This document shows positions 7,283 to 14,990 of a DNA stretch of 50,534 nucleotides, one piece after another; the stretch's first letter is position 1, and each line of letters starts with the position of its first letter. Source of the DNA: GAS188 sp044445965 (GTDB lineage Bacteria; Pseudomonadota; Alphaproteobacteria; Rhizobiales; Beijerinckiaceae); NCBI GenBank assembly GCA_044445965.1, contig JBIOEJ010000029.1, forward strand, positions 1 to 50,534, read 5' to 3'. Both the position numbers and the translations under genes were made by a program. The notes beneath the pieces were generated by a model. That model was not told the origin of the DNA. It worked only from the letters and a program-made list of their open reading frames with translations, and ran no database searches.

Positions 7283-8089
7283 TCAGCGGTTCGAGACGCC
7301 CCACATGGCGAAGAGATATTTGCGGACGGCGAAGATGAAGAGCACCGACGGCACGATCAGGATGAAGCCGCCGGCAAAGCGATAGTGCAGCGGCGATTCC
7401 TGGAGCACCGTCAGGAGATAGGCCGTCAAGGTGCGGTGCGTGACGGTGAGCACCGAGGCGGCGAAGACTTCGTTCCAGGAGATGACGAAGGCGAAGATCG
7501 CGGCCGCCGCGATGCCCGGCAAGGCGAGCGGCAGGATGATCCGGCGGAAGGCTTGCAGGCGCGAGCAGCCGAACACCCAGGCGGCCTCCTCGAGTTCGCG
7601 CGGGATGCCGGCGAACAAGCTCGCCGAGATCAAGGCCGCGAAAGGCAGCGCCAGCGCCGTATGCACCAGCGCTACGCCGACCGGCGTGTCGTAGAGCCCG
7701 ATGCGGATGAAGATCACCGTCAGCGGCAGAGCCAGGATGGCCAGCGGAAAGGCCCGCGTCATGAGCAGCATGAGGCGGAAGGCGTCCGCTCCCCTGAACG
7801 GAAAACGCGCCAGCGCATAGCCGGCCGGCAGTCCGAGCGCGATCGACAAGAGCATGGTCAGGCCGGCCGCGATCACCGAGTTCAACGCCGCCTGCCAGAC
7901 GCCCTCGATCTTGAGGAAAGCCAGGAGCGCGTCGAGCGAGGCATCGCTCGGCCAGATACTCTTCGGCCATTTGAACACGCCGGCGCGGCCGCCGAAGGCG
8001 CCGAGCGCGATGAGGTAGATGGGCACCAGGATCCAGGCGCAGAGTGCGACGACGCCGGTGATCAGCAGGTATTTGCGCGCGCCCTTCAT
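7283..8089 (-). CDS. Carbohydrate ABC transporter permease (MalG type)
   Basis: A 268-residue inner-membrane permease with about six hydrophobic segments. The EAA loop that docks on the ATPase is seen as ELEEAAWVFGCSRLQAFRRI followed by a proline-rich strand (LPLALPGI). The N-terminal helix after MKGARKYLLITG and the C-terminal YLFAMWGV fit the MalG family. ATG at 8089 overlaps the stop of the first permease gene (ATGA), which fixes the start; a longer open frame reaches back through that gene and is rejected. The ATPase gene follows after 12 bases. Confidence 0.9.
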   Translation of the reverse strand: MKGARKYLLITGVVALCAWILVPIYLIALGAFGGRAGVFKWPKSIWPSDASLDALLAFLKIEGVWQAALNSVIAAGLTMLLSIALGLPAGYALARFPFRGADAFRLMLLMTRAFPLAILALPLTVIFIRIGLYDTPVGVALVHTALALPFAALISASLFAGIPRELEEAAWVFGCSRLQAFRRIILPLALPGIAAAAIFAFVISWNEVFAASVLTVTHRTLTAYLLTVLQESPLHYRFAGGFILIVPSVLFIFAVRKYLFAMWGVSNR

Positions 8090-8976
8090 GGCTGCGTCTC
8101 CGGGCGCGTGCGCAGCACCTTGAGATAAACGAAGGTGGAGCTGAGCGAGATCGCCATGATCAGCACCGCATAAGCGGCCGCGACGCCGTAGTTCTGGTTC
8201 TCGTTCTGCCACAGGAAGGCTTCGCCGGTGATCACCGGGAAGTTGCGTCCGCCCAGGGCGTAGACGACGGCGAACACCTCGAAGGCGAGCACGGTGCGCA
8301 AGATCAGCGCCGATTGCAGGCTCGGCTTGAGCAGCGGCAAGGTGATGCGCGTGAACTTCACCCAAGAGCTCGCGCCGAAGATATCGGCCGCCTCGCCGAA
8401 TTCCTTGGGGATGAGCTGGAGGCCGGCGACCAGGATCACGAGCACGATGGCCGTGGCGCGCCAGATCTCGGCCAGCACCACGCCGATGAACAGCGTCACC
8501 GGCGTCTCGGCGTTGAGCCAGGGCGTCGGGCCGCTGATCAGCCCGAGCCCGTAAAGCGCGCTGTTGAGATAGCCGGAATTCTGCAAGATGGCGAGCCAAG
8601 CGAGCCCGGCGGCGAGATCGGACACGCCGAGCGGGATGGTCCAGATCCACAAGACGAGATCGCGGCCGCGGGTCAGCTTCTGCAGCATCATGCCCATGGC
8701 GAGCGCCAGCGCCACCTGCAAGGGAATGACGGCGATGACCAGCATGAAGGTGTCGCGGATGGCGGTCGCAAAATTCAAATCCCCCGCCATGCGCGCATAA
8801 TTGCCGAGCGACCAGGCGCCGTCGGTGGTGAAGGAGAGCTCGATCGTCTGCGCCAGCGGCACCAGAAAGAACAGCGCGAGAAAGGCGACCGAAGGCGCGA
8901 CCAGGAGATAGGGCAACAGGTTGTCCCGCGCCTTGCGCTCGGCCGGCTCGATGCGGTCTTGCGCGATGGCGGTCAT
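8086..8976 (-). CDS. Carbohydrate ABC transporter permease (MalF type)
   Basis: A 296-residue permease of the MalF/UgpA type. Residues about 20-45 (YLLVAPSVAFLALFFLVPL) form the first helix; the EAA loop reads EFGEAADIFGASSWVKFTRI followed by TLPLLKPSL. Start at MTAIAQDR (8976) is preferred to an upstream in-frame Met at 9033, which lies in the repeat-rich gap before the gene; the ribosome-binding site is weak. It is coupled to the second permease by a 4-base overlap. A palindromic repeat separates it from the binding-protein gene, which may let the binding protein be made in excess by partial termination or mRNA protection, as in mal operons. Confidence 0.9.
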   Translation of the reverse strand: MTAIAQDRIEPAERKARDNLLPYLLVAPSVAFLALFFLVPLAQTIELSFTTDGAWSLGNYARMAGDLNFATAIRDTFMLVIAVIPLQVALALAMGMMLQKLTRGRDLVLWIWTIPLGVSDLAAGLAWLAILQNSGYLNSALYGLGLISGPTPWLNAETPVTLFIGVVLAEIWRATAIVLVILVAGLQLIPKEFGEAADIFGASSWVKFTRITLPLLKPSLQSALILRTVLAFEVFAVVYALGGRNFPVITGEAFLWQNENQNYGVAAAYAVLIMAISLSSTFVYLKVLRTRPETQP

Positions 8977-9030
8977 GGAGAGAATCCCCAAAAACGAGAT
9001 CCCTGCCGAAGTCGAAGGGTGCCGACGCCC

Positions 9031-9177
9031 CACCTCTCCCCTTGTGGGAGAGGTGGGAGCCGGAGCACAGCGACGCCTCCGGGTGAGGGGGGCAACGCCG
9101 ACGGTGGAAGAAAGCCTCCCTCACCCGGCTCGCGGCCAGAGGCCGCGAGTCCGACCACTCCCGCAAGGGGAGCGGTG
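9031..9177. repeat. Palindromic intergenic repeat pair (family A)
   Basis: Two facing copies of an element with a CTCTCCCCTTGTGGGAGAGG-type hairpin (near 9034) and its inverted partner near 9155-9177, each joined to a GGGTGAGGG box, with a GCGGCC-rich inner hairpin at 9131-9148. Related copies lie at 24749-24886 (divergent), 36436-36758 and 44189-44370. Here it fills the gap between the binding-protein and permease genes of one operon. Confidence 0.8.
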
Positions 9178-9193
9178 AAGCTCGCCCGGCCCA

Positions 9194-10483
9194 TCACTTC
9201 ACCGGGCAGGGACCATCGCTCGGCTTGTCGGGGGCCCAGCAGGGCGCCTTCGTCGCATTGATGATGTCGCGCATCACGCCGGCCTGCGCATCGAGCGTGG
9301 CGCGCACCGGCTCGCCGCGCAGCACGATCCTTTGGAACGTGTCGGTGTAGACCTTGTTGAACTCGCCGCCCTTGTCGCCGATGCCGACCGGCAGGAGCAC
9401 CACCAGCGCATCCTTGGCCGACTGCGTCTTGCCGACGCCTTCGGCGAGCAGCTTGATGCCGGGCGAGAGATCGGCAGGCAGCTTGGCGTCGACGACCGGG
9501 AAGAAGCCGGTCTCGGCGGCGGTCAGGATCTGCGTCTCGGGCTTCGACAGATGCTCGATGACCGCGGCGGCGCCGGCGCGGTCGGGCGCGCCCTTGACGA
9601 TGCCGAGCCCGACGATGACCGGCATATAGGCACGACCCTTGGGCCCCGCCGGAGGCGCCACCACCTGGTAATCGCCGGGGGAGGCCTGCAAGGCGTCCTT
9701 GAAGCGCGAGATGTGATCCCAGGCGATCCAGACCTCGCCAGCCTGCAACGGGTCTTGCATGAAGTCGTAGCTCGTCGAATTCGGATTGACGCTGGCCCAG
9801 AGCGCCTTGAAGTCCCTCCACATCTTCTCGGCTTCGGCCGAGCGGTATTCGGAGACCGTCGAGCCCGTATAGGACGGGTAGAGATAGCCCTGCAGGAAGC
9901 GTGCGAAGAGGCCCTTCGGGCCTGCCGGGAAGCCGATGCGCCGCTGGCCGGTCTTCTCGGCGATCGCCTTCCCCCATTGGGCGAGCTGGTCATAGCTCAA
10001 GGCATTCACATCGGCGCCCGCGGGGAGGAAGGGCAGCGCGTCCTTCTTGACGACGAGCACATAGGTCGCCTGCATCCACGGGATATAGAGCTGCTTCGGC
10101 CCGCCGAACTTGCCGAGCTCCATGAGCCCCGCCGGGATGCCGCGGCTCTTCAGCTTGTCGGCGACATCGTCGACCGCGTCGAGCGCGCCCAACGGCGCGA
10201 GCGGCTGCAATTCGCCGTGCAGCGCGCCGACCAGGCTGATCGTATGCTTGCCGGCGTCGAGCTCGGCCTTCATGCGCACCGTGAAGGCGGAGGGCTCGTC
10301 GACGATGAACGTCGTCTTGGGCGCGCCCTTGAGCAGGAGGTCGCGCACCTTCTGCGCTTCCTCGATCGGGCGCAGCTGAGTCGACAGGAAGACCAGCTCC
10401 TGCGCGCTCGCCGGTTGCGGCGCGCCGGCGGCGGTCGAGGCGAGCAAGCATGCGGCGAGAGCCGCGCATTTCAGTTTCGACAT
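9194..10483 (-). CDS. Extracellular solute-binding protein of a carbohydrate ABC transporter
   Basis: A 429-residue periplasmic binding protein with a Sec signal peptide (cleavage probably after ASA near residue 28). The body shows the family-1 binding-protein pattern: a first strand LVFLSTQLRPIEEAQKVRDL, a hinge segment near LYIPWMQATYVLVVKKDAL, and VWIAWDHISRFKDAL in the second lobe. It lies between the LacI regulator (31 bases upstream) and the two permeases, so it delivers the substrate of this importer. The C-terminus has two Cys (PCWAPDKPSDGPCPVK) that could form a disulfide. Ligand unknown; the linked glycosidase suggests an oligosaccharide or glycoside. Confidence 0.9.
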   Translation of the reverse strand: MSKLKCAALAACLLASTAAGAPQPASAQELVFLSTQLRPIEEAQKVRDLLLKGAPKTTFIVDEPSAFTVRMKAELDAGKHTISLVGALHGELQPLAPLGALDAVDDVADKLKSRGIPAGLMELGKFGGPKQLYIPWMQATYVLVVKKDALPFLPAGADVNALSYDQLAQWGKAIAEKTGQRRIGFPAGPKGLFARFLQGYLYPSYTGSTVSEYRSAEAEKMWRDFKALWASVNPNSTSYDFMQDPLQAGEVWIAWDHISRFKDALQASPGDYQVVAPPAGPKGRAYMPVIVGLGIVKGAPDRAGAAAVIEHLSKPETQILTAAETGFFPVVDAKLPADLSPGIKLLAEGVGKTQSAKDALVVLLPVGIGDKGGEFNKVYTDTFQRIVLRGEPVRATLDAQAGVMRDIINATKAPCWAPDKPSDGPCPVK

Positions 10484-10514
10484 CGTTTCCTCCGATCTTG
10501 CTTGGTTGTCGGCG

Positions 10515-11519
10515 TCAGGGCGGCGGGGCGGTCGATCGTCTTTCGATGAAGCGCACTTCGCAGATCTCCTGGAGGCTCACGGGATCGGCGCCCCCGATCC
10601 GCGCCAGCATCATTTCGGCGAGCCTTTCGCCGGTCGCCACGATGGGCAGCTCCATCGTCGTCAGCGGCGGGTCGCAATATTGCGTGGTGAGGATGTTGTC
10701 GTGACCGATGACCGAAAGGTCGCGCGGCACGTCGAGCCCGCATTGGCGCGCGGCGCTGAGCGCGCCGAAGGCCATGCGGTCGGTGGCGCAGAGCAGCGCC
10801 GTCGGCGGCATCGGTCCGCCGAGGGCCTCCAGCGCCGCCCCGAAGCCGCCCTGCTCGTCGGCGCGATGCTCGATGACGAACGGCGGCAGCCCGGCTTCCG
10901 CCATGGCAGCCCCATAGCCGCGCCGGCGCAACCCCGCGAAGGTGAAGGCCGAGGGAGCGGCGAGATGGGCGATGCGGCGGTGCCCCATCGCCACCAGCCG
11001 GCGCGCGGCGTCCGCGAAGGCCGCCTCGCCGTCGCCGTCGACGAAGGCGAAAGGCTGTTGCGCATCGCAGCGACCCATGGCGACGAAGGGAAAGCCTACT
11101 CCTTGCAGGTAATCGACGCGCGCATCCTGGCGCCGGGTGCGCACCACGACGATGCCGTCGGCCCGCCTGCCCTCGACGATGCGGCGAAAGGTCTTCAGCT
11201 CATCGGGTCCCGGCGTCGCGGCGATGAGAGTGAGATCATAGCCCTCCCGCGCCAGCCTCTGGCCCATCGGGGCAAGCAGCTCGATATAGAGCGGTTCGTT
11301 GAACTGGCCGGGCTCGGTCGGCAGCACCAGGGTCACGAGCTCGCTCATGCCCTTGCGCAGGCGGCGCGCCGCGGCGTTCGGACGATAGCCGATCGCCTCG
11401 GCGGTCTCGCGGACCCGCTTGCGCGTCACCGGGGCCACGTCGCCATAGTCGTCGAGCGCCCGCGACACGGTGGTGATCGACAGGCCCAGCGAACGGGCAA
11501 GGGATCTCAGCGACGCCAT
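10515..11519 (-). CDS. LacI-family transcriptional regulator
   Basis: A 334-residue repressor. Residues 1-50 hold the LacI helix-turn-helix and hinge (LRSLARSLGLSITTVSRAL, then GYRPNAAARRLRKG); the rest is a periplasmic-binding-protein-like sensor domain ending in the usual effector lobe (LSVIGHDNILTTQYCDPPLTTME). Start at 11519 follows a GGAG ribosome-binding site. It is the first gene of the transport operon, 31 bases before the binding-protein gene, so it likely represses its own operon and is released by the imported sugar. A CG-centred palindrome 65 bases upstream is a candidate operator. Confidence 0.9.
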   Translation of the reverse strand: MASLRSLARSLGLSITTVSRALDDYGDVAPVTRKRVRETAEAIGYRPNAAARRLRKGMSELVTLVLPTEPGQFNEPLYIELLAPMGQRLAREGYDLTLIAATPGPDELKTFRRIVEGRRADGIVVVRTRRQDARVDYLQGVGFPFVAMGRCDAQQPFAFVDGDGEAAFADAARRLVAMGHRRIAHLAAPSAFTFAGLRRRGYGAAMAEAGLPPFVIEHRADEQGGFGAALEALGGPMPPTALLCATDRMAFGALSAARQCGLDVPRDLSVIGHDNILTTQYCDPPLTTMELPIVATGERLAEMMLARIGGADPVSLQEICEVRFIERRSTAPPP

Positions 11520-11579
11520 GCTTTTGCTCCGCAGCATCGGGCGAAGCCGGCATCGAGGCCGGCCGGGCGCCCGAAAGGC

Positions 11580-11600
11580 CGCCCGAAACGTTTTGGTTGT
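11580..11600. promoter_or_regulatory. Candidate LacI-family operator
   Basis: GAAACGTTTT at 11585-11594 contains the 8-base palindrome AAACGTTT with a central CG, the usual core of LacI-family operators. It lies 65 bases upstream of the lacI-type start at 11519, where the promoter of the sugar operon must be. Support is by position and shape only. Confidence 0.4.
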
Positions 11601-11656
11601 AAAACGCCGCGCTCGATCGCGCAAGCTCGCGAGGGCAGCTTCCGAGGACGGCGGAT

Positions 11657-12487
11657 CTAGCTGCGGATGGAGGACTGAAGCGCCTGCCGGTACATAAGCG
11701 GCGTGATCCCACGAACCTTGCGGAAGGTCCGCGTAAGGTGGCTCTGATCGGCGAAGCCGGCCGCGGTCGCGGCCTCGGACAAGGCCGCGCCCTTTTCGAT
11801 GAGCGCCGTCGCCAGCCGCAGGCGGCGCATGCGGATATAGGCCCCGGGCGTCAGCCCGGTGAACCGCTTGAAGTTGCGGATGACCTGGAAACGCGTCACG
11901 CCCAGCGAGCGGGCGAGCATGCCGAGATCGAGCCCGCGCGACAGGCTCGCATCCACGAGCTCCCGATAGGCGCCGGCAGGGCCCGCCGAGAAAGGCGCCT
12001 CTTCGAGCCGCACATCCGCGCATTGCGAGACGAGGGCGCGCACGAACTCGAGGAGGGTCGTCTCGGCTTCGACGAGATCATCGGCCTCCGCCGCCGCATG
12101 CGCCGCAAGGAAGCTCTCGACGAGGGCGCGATCGTTCATGACGACGCGGCCGAAAGCCGGAAGGCCGCGCACGCCCAGTTCCTGCAGGGTGCGCGCCATG
12201 AAGGATTGAGTCGGATAGCAGGTGCGATAGGTCCAGCCGGCTTCCGAACCGGCCTCCCCGTCATGGACCTCCTCGGGATTGACGATAATGATGGAGCCTG
12301 CCGGCGCCGCATAGCTCCTGCGCCCGGCGCGCAGACGCTCGACGCCACGCGTCACGACGCCGAACACATAGGTCGGATGCGTGTGCAGGTCGTAGCGGTG
12401 TCGGGTGAACGAGGCTTTGAGGAAGCCGATCTCCTCGAAGCGCGGATGCCGCCAGAAGACCGCCCGCTCACAGTCAATCCGGTTCAA
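11657..12487 (-). CDS. AraC-family transcriptional regulator
   Basis: A 276-residue activator with an N-terminal cupin-like sensor (residues about 10-95, with HRYDLHTHPTYVFGVVTRG and a PEEVHDGE turn) and a C-terminal pair of AraC helix-turn-helix motifs (LARSLGVTRFQVIRNFKRFTG and SEAATAAGFADQSHLTRTFR, ending GITPLMYRQ). The layout matches AraC regulators that sense small molecules, including amino acid and LysE-linked types. It reads toward the LacI gene with a 137-base gap and so may be separately transcribed. Its target could be the sugar operon or the divergent M20 amidohydrolase gene. Confidence 0.85.
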   Translation of the reverse strand: MNRIDCERAVFWRHPRFEEIGFLKASFTRHRYDLHTHPTYVFGVVTRGVERLRAGRRSYAAPAGSIIIVNPEEVHDGEAGSEAGWTYRTCYPTQSFMARTLQELGVRGLPAFGRVVMNDRALVESFLAAHAAAEADDLVEAETTLLEFVRALVSQCADVRLEEAPFSAGPAGAYRELVDASLSRGLDLGMLARSLGVTRFQVIRNFKRFTGLTPGAYIRMRRLRLATALIEKGAALSEAATAAGFADQSHLTRTFRKVRGITPLMYRQALQSSIRS

Positions 12488-12508
12488 GACGCGTCTCCAT
12501 TCGATCCT

Positions 12509-12675
12509 CTAGTGTGGTGAATTTGAAGTTCCTATCACATGGATGGCATGCGGGCGGTAGGAACTTCAAATTCGAAAACCACACTAGAAACAATAATTTG
12601 CCAGTGCAGCTTTTGAATTCGAAATTCGCCCCGCGCGTTGCTCCAATGTGATGCGAATTTCGGATTCGCTGCACT
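12509..12675. repeat. 165-bp double-hairpin dispersed repeat, copy 1
   Basis: Two hairpins in a row. The first (12511-12585) has an 8-base outer stem (AGTGTGGT/ACCACACT) and a perfect 16-base inner stem (GAATTTGAAGTTCCTA and its complement), with a GAAA bulge on the 3' arm. The second (12603-12675) has outer arms AGTGCAGC/GCTGCACT and an inner stem of 15 pairs with a TTTT bulge on the 5' arm. A copy of exactly the same length lies at 46006-46170. It is much AT-richer than the flanking DNA and has no coding capacity. Confidence 0.9.
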
Positions 12676-12726
12676 AGGGTTCGTTCGCGGACGCGCCGCA
12701 TGGGCGTCACGGGTTTGGAGGACGAG

Positions 12727-13920
12727 ATGCCGGATCATGATCCGATCATTGCGGCGAGCGCGCAAGTCGTCGCCTGGCGTCATCTCATCCATCGCAATCC
12801 CGAGCTCGGCTTCGAGGAGCACGAGACCGCGCGCTTCGTCGCCGAAAAGTTGCAGGCTCTCGGCCTCGAGGTCCACCAAGGGATTGGTGGGACTGGAGTG
12901 GTCGGCGTCTTGCGGCACGGCGGCAGCGGACGCGCCATCGGTCTGCGGGCGGAGCTCGACGCGCTGCCGATCAGGGAAAGGACCGGCAAGCCCTATGCGT
13001 CGGCGCGAGATGGCGTCATGCATGCTTGCGGCCATGACGGGCACGCCGCGATCCTGCTCGGCGCCGCGGGACTCCTCGCGCAGAGCCGGGCTTTCGACGG
13101 CAGCGTCTATTTCATCTTCCAACCGGCCGAAGAGGTGCTCGGCGGGGGCATGAAAATGATCGAAGCGGGCCTCTTCGAGCGTTTTCCGCTCGAAGGCGTC
13201 TACGCCATCCACAACTGGCCCGGCCTGCCGCTCGGCGCCATCGCGACGAGACCTGGCCCCATGATGGCCGCGGTCGACGATTTCGAGCTTCGCTTCACCG
13301 GCACGGGCTGCCACGCCGCGATGCCGCATCTCGGCGATGATCCGATCCTCGCCGCGGCGGAATACATCACCAGCGTTCAACGCATCGTTTCCCGCTCGAT
13401 CGACCCGCATGAGGCGCTGGTGGTCAGCATCACCCAGGTCAGGGCGGGCAGCGTCAACAATACCGTGCCGGGCGAGGTCGTTATCGAGGGCACGTGCCGC
13501 TTCCTCGAGGCACGGCTTTCCGACCATTGCGAGCGCCAGCTTGGCGAGATCGCCGCGGGAGTGGCGCTAGCACACGGGGTGGCGGCGAGCCTGACCTATC
13601 GAAAGGGCTATCCGCCGCTCCTGAATACCGTAGCCGCCGCCGCCAACGCGAGCAGAGCGGCGCGCGCGACCGTCGGCGATGACCGCCTCATCACGGAATT
13701 CCGTCCCAGCATGGGATGCGAGGACTTCGCCTACATGACCAAGGCCGCAGGAGGCGCCTATGCCTGGATAGGCGCGGGCGAGATCGGACCGCGCCGGGGC
13801 CTGCATGGGGATTGCTACGATTTCAACGACGAGACCGTGCCGGTGGCGCTCCGCTATTTCGTCAATCTCGTCCAGCAGGTCCTGGCTCCCGCGCCAAGCG
13901 AGCCCGCACGGGCACGGTGA
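12727..13920 (+). CDS. M20-family amidohydrolase (hippurate hydrolase/aminoacylase-like)
   Basis: A 397-residue zinc-type peptidase-family M20D amidohydrolase. Metal-site motifs are MHACGHDGHAAILLG near residue 100, FQPAEEVLGGG with the catalytic Glu near 135, and the His in AIHNWPG; the small dimerisation domain lies around residues 185-300. Such enzymes cleave N-acyl amino acids such as hippurate or indole-acetyl conjugates. ATG 12727 is chosen because GGAGG sits 5-9 bases before it; an in-frame ATG at 12700 lacks one. It stands alone, divergent from the AraC gene, with the double-hairpin repeat in the shared upstream region. Just after its stop begin remnants of a peptide ABC operon that may once have been its partner. 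Confidence 0.9.
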   Translation: MPDHDPIIAASAQVVAWRHLIHRNPELGFEEHETARFVAEKLQALGLEVHQGIGGTGVVGVLRHGGSGRAIGLRAELDALPIRERTGKPYASARDGVMHACGHDGHAAILLGAAGLLAQSRAFDGSVYFIFQPAEEVLGGGMKMIEAGLFERFPLEGVYAIHNWPGLPLGAIATRPGPMMAAVDDFELRFTGTGCHAAMPHLGDDPILAAAEYITSVQRIVSRSIDPHEALVVSITQVRAGSVNNTVPGEVVIEGTCRFLEARLSDHCERQLGEIAAGVALAHGVAASLTYRKGYPPLLNTVAAAANASRAARATVGDDRLITEFRPSMGCEDFAYMTKAAGGAYAWIGAGEIGPRRGLHGDCYDFNDETVPVALRYFVNLVQQVLAPAPSEPARAR

Positions 13921-13926
13921 GCGGAC

Positions 13927-14121
13927 GCGCTTGGCGGGATCGGATTCGGTGCGGCCGGCATCGATCAGCTCATCGACCTTGGGATTCGAGTAACGGCCGG
14001 AATTGACCGCCGCGCCCGTGCGCAGCGCGAGCGCCGGATGCATGTCGGGGTCTTGCGTCATGAACGACAATTCGGCGATTTGAGCCTTGCCCTCCATGCC
14101 CGGCATGATCTTGCCGAGGAA
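13927..14121 (-). pseudogene. Fragment of a peptide-type (family 5) ABC solute-binding protein
   Basis: The minus strand encodes about 65 residues typical of the later part of family-5 binding proteins (AELSFMTQDPDMHPALALRT, then SGRYSNPKVDELIDAGRTES). Both ends are cut: it begins abruptly at 14121 next to an opposite-strand ATPase fragment and ends where the amidohydrolase gene stops. No start codon or signal peptide belongs to it. It is a leftover of a dipeptide/nickel-type transporter. Confidence 0.75.
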
Positions 14122-14123
14122 AG

Positions 14124-14315
14124 TACGATCTCGCCGTCGTCGAGACCATCTCCGACGAGGTCGTCGTCATGTATCTCGGACGCGTGGTCGAGCGCGGCCC
14201 GCGCGCCGAGATCTTCGCCGACCCGCAACACGACTACACGCGGCTGCTCCTCTCCTCGGTGCCCGGAATACAGCGCGCCGCAACGTCCCGAGAGGCGAGC
14301 GCTCCGCCGCATTGA
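14124..14315 (+). pseudogene. C-terminal fragment of an OppF/DppF-type ABC ATPase
   Basis: The plus strand from 14124 to TGA 14313-14315 encodes the end of a peptide transporter ATPase: YDLAVVETISDEVVVMYLGR (the family has His where this has Tyr in the switch region), then EIFADPQHDYTRLLLSSVPG. Walker A and the signature are absent, so it is dead. It abuts the inverted binding-protein fragment within 3 bases, showing that one inversion and deletions destroyed a former operon here. Confidence 0.8.
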
Positions 14316-14347
14316 CCGATGCGAGCCGACGCCGTGTCGGGCAGCGC

Positions 14348-14941
14348 TCAGCCCCGCCTGCGCCGCTCCGGCAGCAAACCCGGCAATAGCGGCGCGTCGC
14401 CTTCGAGCGCGACGCCTTCGAGCGACAGCAAATGCTCCTTGGTCAGCGTCCCGCCATAGGCTGAAAAGCCGCCGATCTTCTTGCCCTTGGCCAAGATCCG
14501 ATGGCAGGGAATGATGATGGCGATGGGATTGCGGCCCAATGCCTGCCCGACCTCTCGCGCCTCGCCCGGGAAACCGGCAAGGCTCGCGAGCTCGCCATAG
14601 CCGAGCGTGCGGCCCCAAGCGACCGAACGGGCCGCCTCGTAGACCTTGCGGTCGAAGGGGCTGACCCCCTCGAGGTCGAGGACGATGCCGGCGAAATCGC
14701 TCCTCTCCCCGCCGAGGTGACGCTGGACCTTGGCGATCGCCTCCCGCGCCGGCGGCGGAACTTCCTCGGCCGCGGCGCTCCCCGACCGCCCCGTCAGCCG
14801 CCTCTCGGTCGCTGCCCGATCGGATTGCGGGAGTTGCAGCCGCGTCAGGCCATGCTCGCTCCAAGCGATGCCGCAAGGACCGATGGCCGTGTCGAAAAGA
14901 CGATAATGCTGCCCGAGTGGAAGCATGGCTTGCCTATCCAT
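14348..14941 (-). CDS. ogt: Methylated-DNA--protein-cysteine methyltransferase
   Basis: A 197-residue Ogt/MGMT-type suicide DNA repair protein that takes the alkyl group from O6-alkylguanine. The acceptor motif IIIPCHRIL is intact, preceded by the helix-turn-helix region VAWGRTLGYGELASLAGFPG and an Asn hinge (ALGRNPIAI), and followed by KKIGGFSAYGG. The N-terminal domain is shorter and more divergent. Start is uncertain: ATG 14941, ATG 14926 and GTG 14974 are all in frame and none has a strong ribosome-binding site; 14941 is a compromise. It appears monocistronic. Confidence 0.9.
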   Translation of the reverse strand: MDRQAMLPLGQHYRLFDTAIGPCGIAWSEHGLTRLQLPQSDRAATERRLTGRSGSAAAEEVPPPAREAIAKVQRHLGGERSDFAGIVLDLEGVSPFDRKVYEAARSVAWGRTLGYGELASLAGFPGEAREVGQALGRNPIAIIIPCHRILAKGKKIGGFSAYGGTLTKEHLLSLEGVALEGDAPLLPGLLPERRRRG

Positions 14942-14990
14942 CGCCGCATCTTGGGGTTCGCGGACCGGCGCCACGCTCCAAGGCCGAAAC

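Noticed and set aside
5723..8128. An 801-codon plus-strand frame across the glycosidase, ATPase and permease genes
   Set aside because: It crosses three well-supported minus-strand genes and is composed of Arg/Asp/His-rich noise.
12509..12675. CRISPR or tRNA-like interpretation of the palindromic repeat
   Set aside because: Only two distant copies, no regular spacers, and the hairpins do not form a cloverleaf.
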